This document shows positions 57,416-64,000 of a DNA stretch of 64,000 nt, in pieces. The position numbers and the translations under genes are program-made. Under the pieces are notes generated by a model. It searched no databases and was not told the origin of the DNA. It worked only from the letters and a program-made list of their open reading frames with translations. The stretch's first letter is position 1; each line of letters begins with the position of its first letter. Origin of the DNA: Sorghum bicolor (taxonomy: Eukaryota; Streptophyta; Magnoliopsida; Poales; Poaceae); the NCBI RefSeq assembly GCF_000003195.3, contig NC_012870.2, positions 26,432,202 to 26,496,201 of the forward strand, read 5' to 3'.

Positions 57416-60400
57416 ATGAAAAACCAAAATTCTAAATCGATCCATGAGTCTGCAATCCCTTTAGCAACTGACCTTTTACCATGGGAATCATCACAGCCTA
57501 TCCAAACATCCCAGTATAAGTTAAGTTCTAGGTTGATTGCCATGATTCAAAACCTATCTTTTTCGGGAAAGGAAGACGAAAACCCTTACCTTCATATTAG
57601 AGATTTTGAGCAAACATGTGATTGTCTTCGCATTTAAGGCATTTCTGATAAGACTTTACGTTGGAAGCTTTTTCCTTTTTCTTTAAGGGGAGAGGCTAGA
57701 CAATGGTACAGTCAGAAGGTAAGTCAACAACAAGGTGAATGGGGAGTTTTACGAGCCAACTTTTGTCTAGATTTCTATTCCCTTGACCGTATAGCTGACC
57801 TTAGACTCGAAGTCCTATCTTTTAAACAAAAAGATAATGAAACTTTGGGAAAATTCTGGAAACGTTTTTCTAATCTTTTAGAATCTGGTCCAAACCTTAA
57901 TCTTGAAGACCCTGTTCTTTTATTTCACTTTTTTCGAGGTCTTCAGAAAAATCACAAACAAATGCTACACACAATGTCTAGAGGTTCTTTCTTTCGCATC
58001 CCTGCTGATGAAGCTAGAGTGATCCTAGATAGAATCCTAGAAGCTGAGATGGATAATACCCTTCATGATGAAACCTACGAAGCCGAAGTAGACACTCTAC
58101 CAAATTCTTCATCTACTTTAGCTATCCCAAGTTCTGAGCCACAAGAGGAAGAAATTCCACCACCGGACTTCATGCTGGATATAGAATCCGATCTTTTTGC
58201 CGATTTTGGAAATATTTCAAACTACCATTCTAGTGACAAACCCCAAAACGGCCAGTTTAGCATTTATTTACCAAGTGAATATCAATTGAGAGAGCTTATC
58301 TCAGTAATGAGTAGCGAATGGTTGGAGGAATCAGAGCTTTCCTCTGATGTGATCCGTTTGGACACACCCTCTATAACTATACGTTGTGCTTATAATTCTG
58401 ATCGATTTAATGCTCTTTATAATCCTGTTGTGGGGATCAACATCATGTCTGAATCCTTTGCACTTAAACTATTTAAAAATCTTGTCTTAACCCCCACAAC
58501 AAAGGTCATAAAGGAATCTTCGGGACGATTGGTCCCCAGTCTTGGAATTATTAATGTCCTACCTCTTACGGTAGAAGGCTCCATGGTTCATTTGAGCTTC
58601 TATATCTTTGATACATGGGACTTCGACCTGTTAATAGGACAACCTTTTAGAAGACTCCTTTATGAAGGTCATACTGGAAAGCTACACATTTCTTTTGGAA
58701 AAACTTTTAAATTCCCAATAATAATTTCACACTCCTTAAACAATAAGGCCGAGTCATATCTTTTACCTGATCCTATGGAGGAAGTAAAGGCTGCATCCCT
58801 AGAGCTTTTAGATGAACCAGACTTAGAAGACGAAACTCCTTTCTTCACAGAAGAAGAAGATGAACCTTCTGAGCCTGAACCCTTAGATGAGTTTGCAGAA
58901 ACACCTAGACCCCCCATAGAACTTAAAACTTTACCACCCGGTCTTACCTATGCTTTCCTAAACAATAATCCAGAGTTCCCTGTGATCATTAGCGATAAAC
59001 TCACTCAGGATCAAACTCTGCGATTAATGACCATTCTTGAGAAACATCACTCAGTGTTCGGCTACTCACTCCAAGATCTTACAGGAATCAGTCCTATGAT
59101 TTGTACCCATCGTATTCCAACAGATCCTTCTGTTACACCCTCTCGAGAACCCCAACGTAGACTTAACAACACTATGAGAGAGGTAGTTAAAAAGGAAGTT
59201 ATAAAGTTGCTGCATGCAGGGATTATATATCCTGTGCCGCACAGTGAGTGGGTGAGCCCAGTACAAGTTGTGCCTAAAAAAGGAGGCATGACTGTTATTA
59301 TAAATAAAAAGAACGAGCTAATTCCGCAACGCACCGTCACAGGATGGCGGATGTGCATAGACTATAGAAAACTAAACAAAGCCACGAGAAAGGATCACTT
59401 TCCTTTACCTTTTATAGATGAGATGCTAGAGCGGTTAGCAAACCATTCGTTCTTCTGTTTCTTAGATGGATATTCAGGGTATCATCAAATCCCGATCCAT
59501 CCCGATGATCAAAGCAAAACCACTTTTACATGCCCGTATGGAACTTATGCTTACCGTAGAATGTCTTTTGGGTTATGTAATGCACCAGCTTCTTTTCAAA
59601 GATGCATGATGTCTATATTTTCTGATATGATTGAAGAGATTATGGAAGTTTTCATGGATGATTTCTCTGTTTATGGAAAAACTTTTGATAGTTGTCTTGA
59701 AAACTTAGACAAGGTTTTGCAAAGATGTGAAGAAAAGCACTTAATCCTTAATTGGGAAAAATGTCATTTGATGGTTAGGGAAGGAATAGTGCTAGGACAC
59801 TTAGTGTCTGAAAGGGGTATTGAGGTAGACAAAGCTAAAATTGAAGTAATTGAACAACTACCTCCACCTGTGAATATAAAAGGAATTCGAAGCTTTCTTG
59901 GCCATGCTGGTTTTTATCGTAGATTCATAAAAGATTTTTCATTTATTGCTAGACCACTTACTCTTTTGCTAGCCAAGGATGCTCCTTTCGAATTTGATGA
60001 TGCATGTCTAACATCTTTCAATTTATTAAAGAAAGCACTCATCTCTGCACCAATCATTCAACCCCCTGATTGGTCGTTGCCTTTTGAAATTATGTGTGAT
60101 GCTAGTGATTATGCTGTGGGGGCAGTATTGGGACAAACTAAAGATAAGAAGCATCATGCAATTGCTTATGCTAGTAAAACTTTGACAGGAGCTCAACTTA
60201 ATTATGCAACCACTGAAAAAGAGCTTCTGGCTGTTGTCTTTGCCATTGATAAATTTAGATCTTATTTAGTTGGAGCTAAAATAATTGTTTACACTTATCA
60301 TGCTGCACTAAAATATTTGCTCACTAAAAAAGATGCTAAACCTCGCCTGATTAGATGGATCTTATTACTCCAAGAATTTGACTTAGAAATAAAAGATAAA

Positions 60401-61809
60401 AAGGGAGTAGAAAATTCTGTTGCTGATGACTTGTCTAGAATGTATTTTAAGAGTCCACAGGAAACCCCCATCAATGATTCACTTCGGGACGACATGCTCT
60501 ACGGGATTAACAGGTCTGACCCCTGGTATGCAGATATTGTTAATTTTATGGTTTCAGGGTATGTACCACCAGGAGCAAACAAGAAGAAGCTTATTCAAGA
60601 AAGTCGTTCACATATATGGGATGAGCCATACCTCTTCCGAGTATGCTCTGATGGCTTACTCAGGAGATGTGTGACCACTGAGGAAGGATGGAAGATCATC
60701 GACATATGTCATTCATCACCGTATGGAGGTCACTATGGAGCATTCCATACACATTCAAAGATCTGGCAGTGTGGATTCTATTGGCCTACAATGTATGAAG
60801 ACACAAGGCAATATATCAGAAGATGTGGGCCATGTCAAAGGCACGGAAACATAAATACAAGGGATGCAATGCCACTCACCAACAACCTTCAGATTGAGCT
60901 CTTTGATGTCTGGGGAATAGACTACATGGGTCCATTTCCTCCATCAAAGAAGTGTGAGTACATCTTGGTGGCAGTTGACTATGTCTCCAAGTGGGTAGAG
61001 GCATTACCTTGCAAGTATGCCGACAACGTCAGTTCAAAGAGGATGTTTGAAGAAATTATATTTCCAAGATTTGGAGTCCCCAGAGTAGTGATAAATGATG
61101 GAGGAGCACACTTCATCGACAAACGCTTCAAGCAATATCTATCAAGACATGGAATCCGTCACAACGTCGCTACCCCTTATCATCCTCAGACAAGTGGCCA
61201 AGCAGAGACTTCCAACAAACAAATCAAGAATATTCTTCAGAACACAGTAAATGAAATGAGAACGGCGTGGAAAGACAAGTTACCTGATGCACTCTGGGCA
61301 TACCGGACAGCATACAAGACCCCAATTGGAATGTCTCCATACCAATTGGTGTACGGGAAGACTTGCCATCTACCTGTTGAACTAGAATTCAAAGCACACT
61401 GGGCCATAAAGAGATGGATATGGACCTAGATGTTGCTGGAGATTATAGAAGAATGCAACTATCAGAATTGGAAGAATGGCGAGAGAAGGCATATCACAAT
61501 TCAAAGATCTACAAAGAAAGAGTCAAAAGGTGGCATGACAAAAGAATCAAGAAGAAGGAGTTCACACCCGGAGATAAGGTATTACTTTTTAATTCCAGGG
61601 TGAAGCTTTTCGGGCATGGAAAACTCCGGAGCAAATGGGAAGGACCATTCAAGGTAATCAATTCATCATCCCACGGAGCTATCACACTTCAAAATGACGA
61701 AGGTACGTTATTCAAGGTAAATGGTCAACGTCTTAAATTATTTTTAGAGCCCAATAAGGAATTTGAAGAAATAGACGTAGTCCATTTTTACCTTCCCATG
61801 GAGAATTAG
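57416..61809 (+). pseudogene. gag-pol: gag-protease-pol of element E, one stop and one frame change
   Basis: The ATG at 57416 opens one long frame. A TAA at 57635-57637 interrupts gag; the frame is otherwise open to 61429 (1194 codons from 57845). A one-base change near 61400 then moves the integrase C-terminus into another frame (61414-61809). The protease-like region (about 58400-58660) reads [10 protein letters not shown] where the catalytic Asp-containing motif is expected, so the active Asp is not apparent. The RT has FMDD at 59651-59662, RNase H starts near 60085, and integrase has a CRRCGPCQ-type zinc region near 60820 and a DDE core near 60960-61210. The breaks may be mutations; without the 3' LTR their age is unknown. 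Confidence 0.9.
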
Positions 61810-62213
61810 AGCCCGACATTTTTGGTCTGATGGTTTTGGGTCATATATATATTTTTCTAAATAATTCCGCATCTAGAAACGCGCTCGGAAAAGTGGGCCC
61901 ACAGAGGGGCCAGAGAGAGGGCGGGCGCCCAGATCAAGTGGGCGGGCGCCCAGCTCCTGTTCCCCCTCGGTCCCGACTTTCTCTGTTATGGAAAATGCAA
62001 TTATGGTAATTCGAATAATCCCTCGGATAGAAAGTTTCGCACACACATCGACGGGAGAAACCTGAACAACCCATAGAGGCACCCTTTTGACCCCTATATA
62101 AACAGACCCCTGACCTCAGTTTTCAAACACCAAGCCACCAAGCTTTCTCTCCTTCAATTAGAGCTTGATTAGCTCTCCTTCAATTAAAAGTTTATTAGTT
62201 CCTCGTTGCTCCA
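61810..62213 (+). promoter_or_regulatory. Internal promoter region of element E
   Basis: This sits between the end of pol and the extra gene. It contains two GGGCGGGCGCCCA boxes (about 61919-61952) and a TATA box CCTATATAAAC at 62092-62102, about 115 bases before the next ATG. The arrangement copies that of the LTR promoter, with the boxes in inverse orientation. A CTCCTTCAATTA phrase is repeated (about 62150 and 62176) in the presumed leader. Confidence 0.6.
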
Positions 62214-62843
62214 ATGGCCGAGAAGTACCACGATGATTGGGAAGTCGTCACCTTCAACCTCAACATGGAGCCTGTGGAAGACCCCGATGCCCGTGCTCTC
62301 GTCCCGGCCAACACAGAGCGTCAGCTAGAAGCCATGCCATTACGCCAACGCAGCTCCGCCCAATCTTACCATGCTCAACCAGTTCTCACCGCACCACCAC
62401 AACCCCTACTCCTCAAAGGATCATCATCCAAGACGAAGACCACTATCAAGGTGCCAACCGGCACAAGGATCCTTCCACCTAGACCCAATGAGAGGGTCGT
62501 TGGAGTCAAGACCAACCGGAGCGGCGAGATCAGCGGCGTACGCTACACTACGGAGGAGGAAAGGCCTTACTTCGAAGGGATTAGAGCAGCCAAAGTCCGT
62601 TTCATCCCTCCAAAGGCAGCCTCGAAGCACTCTCTCAATGCTTTTGAGACACCTCCCAAGCGTCGCAAGACTATAATGGATATTGATGAGGAAGTTCGCA
62701 GGCTAGACAGAGTTATCATAGATCTCCAGTCCTCGATCAACTCCCTCACTAGGCAGCTCTCTAACCACAACACCATTATACTAGGCCTTAGGCAGGATCT
62801 TGCCAGTGCCAACAAAAAGATCAAGGAATTAGAGCGCCGCTAA
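62214..62843 (+). CDS. Extra sense-strand gene of element E, coiled-coil protein, function unknown
   Basis: The ORF is intact, 209 residues, ATG in the context CCAATGG. The N-terminal half is low-complexity and rich in Pro, Gln and Ser. A central basic segment includes PPKRRK (about residues 148-153), a possible nuclear signal. Residues about 155-208 form a predicted coiled coil with regular Leu/Ile spacing (from IDEEVRRLDRVIIDLQ to the end). No membrane segment is present, so it is not an obvious env protein, which some Athila elements carry at this place. It has its own TATA box upstream and AATAAA signals downstream, so probably its own transcript. I do not recognise the family. Confidence 0.75.
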   Translation: MAEKYHDDWEVVTFNLNMEPVEDPDARALVPANTERQLEAMPLRQRSSAQSYHAQPVLTAPPQPLLLKGSSSKTKTTIKVPTGTRILPPRPNERVVGVKTNRSGEISGVRYTTEEERPYFEGIRAAKVRFIPPKAASKHSLNAFETPPKRRKTIMDIDEEVRRLDRVIIDLQSSINSLTRQLSNHNTIILGLRQDLASANKKIKELERR

Positions 62844-62954
62844 GTTATCTAGATTAGACCTTGAGGCAATGCATCTTAGTTATCTATTTTTAAATTCGGT
62901 TTAGGTTTGCAATTATCATCAGTTTGCTATTATCATCAGTTTGCTATCAGTCTT

Positions 62955-62983
62955 TTGTAATAAATGCCTCAAGATCAATAAAG

Positions 62984-62985
<2 letters not shown>
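62955..62985 (+). terminator. Poly(A) signals after the extra gene of element E
   Basis: Two AATAAA hexamers stand near 62959 and 62978, about 115-140 bases after the stop codon, followed by an (ATT)n tract. Together with the upstream TATA box they delimit a compact transcription unit of about 0.9 kb. Confidence 0.55.
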
Positions 62986-63015
<30 letters not shown>

Positions 63016-63016
63016 G
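62986..63016 (+). repeat. (ATT)n microsatellite
   Basis: About ten ATT triplets. The same triplet repeat occurs behind the KCS gene at 52291-52321; the two contexts are otherwise unrelated. Confidence 0.9.
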
Positions 63017-64000
63017 TCTTGTGTGTCTCTACTTTATTTTTGTGCAAGAAAGAAGAAAACAAGTATGGGGGAGATCCCTCAACATGCTAAACACACTCCG
63101 ACTACACCATTCCACGATTCAGGTACACACTCTGCACACTTTACTTAGACATATCTTTGATTATGCAGATTACTGTTTCCGACATGATAAGATAAAAAGA
63201 TTAAAATATTTCTAATCATGATTAATCTCAATCTATGATATTTCCTGAAAACTTGCAATTATTATAAAAATCATTTTAAAACCCTGTGTTACTTAAGTCA
63301 ATATGGAATATGTGATGGTAGAGTATGATTTCTTATTCTTGATATCATTGTTGCTTGGAGAATTTATTTCAAAATATTCAAATTTCTAGCTACCATCCTC
63401 AGTGTTTTATATGCCTGATAAAACTGAAAATATTAATTATGATTATAAAAGCTATCTGCTCTGTATTGAGTTTGTTCAAAATGAGTTAGACCCTTGTTGA
63501 GAGATTTATCATGCTCCCAAGATCAAGACATTATTTTAGAAAGATTCACTCTTCCGAAGTATTATTGCATTAGAGGCATGGGCTATGCAAAAATAGAAAT
63601 ATTTCGAGGAAATAAAAAGGAGCAAGTGCTCGACAACCTCGCAGAAAAAAATAGACAAGTGTCCGGCAGTAGAATTAGGGGTACCTCGGTATCCACTTAA
63701 AAAAAATGATGATAGCCCATGGTCCCTCTAATAAGCAATATGCCAGCAAGAGTTGACAAAGATTTTAATTTCCAAAGTCTTTGATCTAAGAGTATGACAT
63801 TCCCCTCCTCGGATCCCGTTTTGATCAGGCAATAAATGCAAAGTAAGTATGCTTGAGAATTTTTTTTAAAATAAAACAGCCTCAGTAAGATATATATAAA
63901 AGATAATGAGTGATCTGAGAGAACCTATGAGGATAAAAAGGTATGCTAACTTTCTTTCAAAAATATACAAAAACTCCAAGTGATAAGATTGAGAAGAAAG
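63017..64000 (+). other. 3' non-coding internal region of element E
   Basis: A/T-rich, without a credible ORF. Part of it (about 63590-63710) aligns with 130-260 of element D, and the GCAATAAATG phrase near 63830 matches about 475 there. This is the long non-coding stretch that precedes the 3' LTR in this family. Confidence 0.7.

Larger units (their letters stand above)
56061..64000 (+). mobile_element. Element E: Athila-type retrotransposon, 5' LTR to internal region, runs off the window
   Basis: 5' LTR 56061-57283, primer site, gag-protease-pol, then an extra sense gene and 3' non-coding sequence related to element D. The polymerase style ([20 protein letters not shown] in the RT region) and the Asp-tRNA-type primer site point to Athila. 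It is inserted in another LTR (54986-56060). The 3' LTR is beyond the window, so insertion age and target duplication cannot be judged. Only one stop and one frame change are seen in gag-pol. Confidence 0.9.

Overview
The window looks like a nuclear chromosome segment of a grass, most probably Sorghum or a close Andropogoneae relative. The reasons are nested Ty3/gypsy retrotransposons of the Tat and Athila lineages, many short Tourist-like MITEs, and one GC-rich, intron-containing plant gene for a 3-ketoacyl-CoA synthase (KCS). There are no bacterial-type operons, and I saw no tRNA, rRNA or CRISPR.

Layout. 1-36943 is a nest built on one old Tat-lineage element (B), whose 5' end lies left of the window. 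Three elements have inserted into B. D is an Athila-type element; only its 3' part, 1-2249, is in view. A is a second copy of B's own family (2584-14783, LTRs about 0.69 kb, target duplication ACTTG/ACTTA). C is a different, very young Tat element (16464-28487, LTRs 458 bp with one mismatch, perfect target duplication ATGGG). B's visible pieces are 2250-2583, 14784-16463 and 28488-36943, the last ending in its 3' LTR. B itself interrupts a reversed Athila-type LTR fragment (36944 to about 37225).

From 37226 to 47380 there is an unresolved repeat region, a probable 3.75-kb solo LTR (38008-41758), a reversed L1-type LINE endonuclease fragment, two MITEs of separate families, and a dense run of one MITE family. 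The KCS gene follows (47526-52281: two exons, a 3.2-kb intron carrying three full and one partial MITE, 524 aa). After another MITE and a truncated LTR (54986-56060), a second Athila-type element (E) starts at 56061 and leaves the window at the right.

How the parts work together. In elements A, B and C the sense strand carries gag-protease and reverse transcriptase/RNase H/integrase. The region between integrase and the 3' LTR carries a spliced gene on the opposite strand with its own TATA box. In A/B that gene encodes a plant-mobile-domain protein with a coiled-coil tail. In C it has six exons, keeps its frame across five GT-AG introns, and encodes a predicted 932-aa protein with a Transposase_28-like N-terminus, a nuclear-localisation-like patch and an AT-hook. 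Element E instead carries a sense-strand extra gene (62214-62843) with its own TATA box and poly(A) signals.

The most striking unexplained signal is the hexamer GCCGAT/ATCGGC, roughly twenty-fold over-represented through A and B in coding, non-coding and LTR sequence and in several reading frames, and nearly absent from E. I propose, as inference only, that it is a recognition motif for an element-encoded protein.
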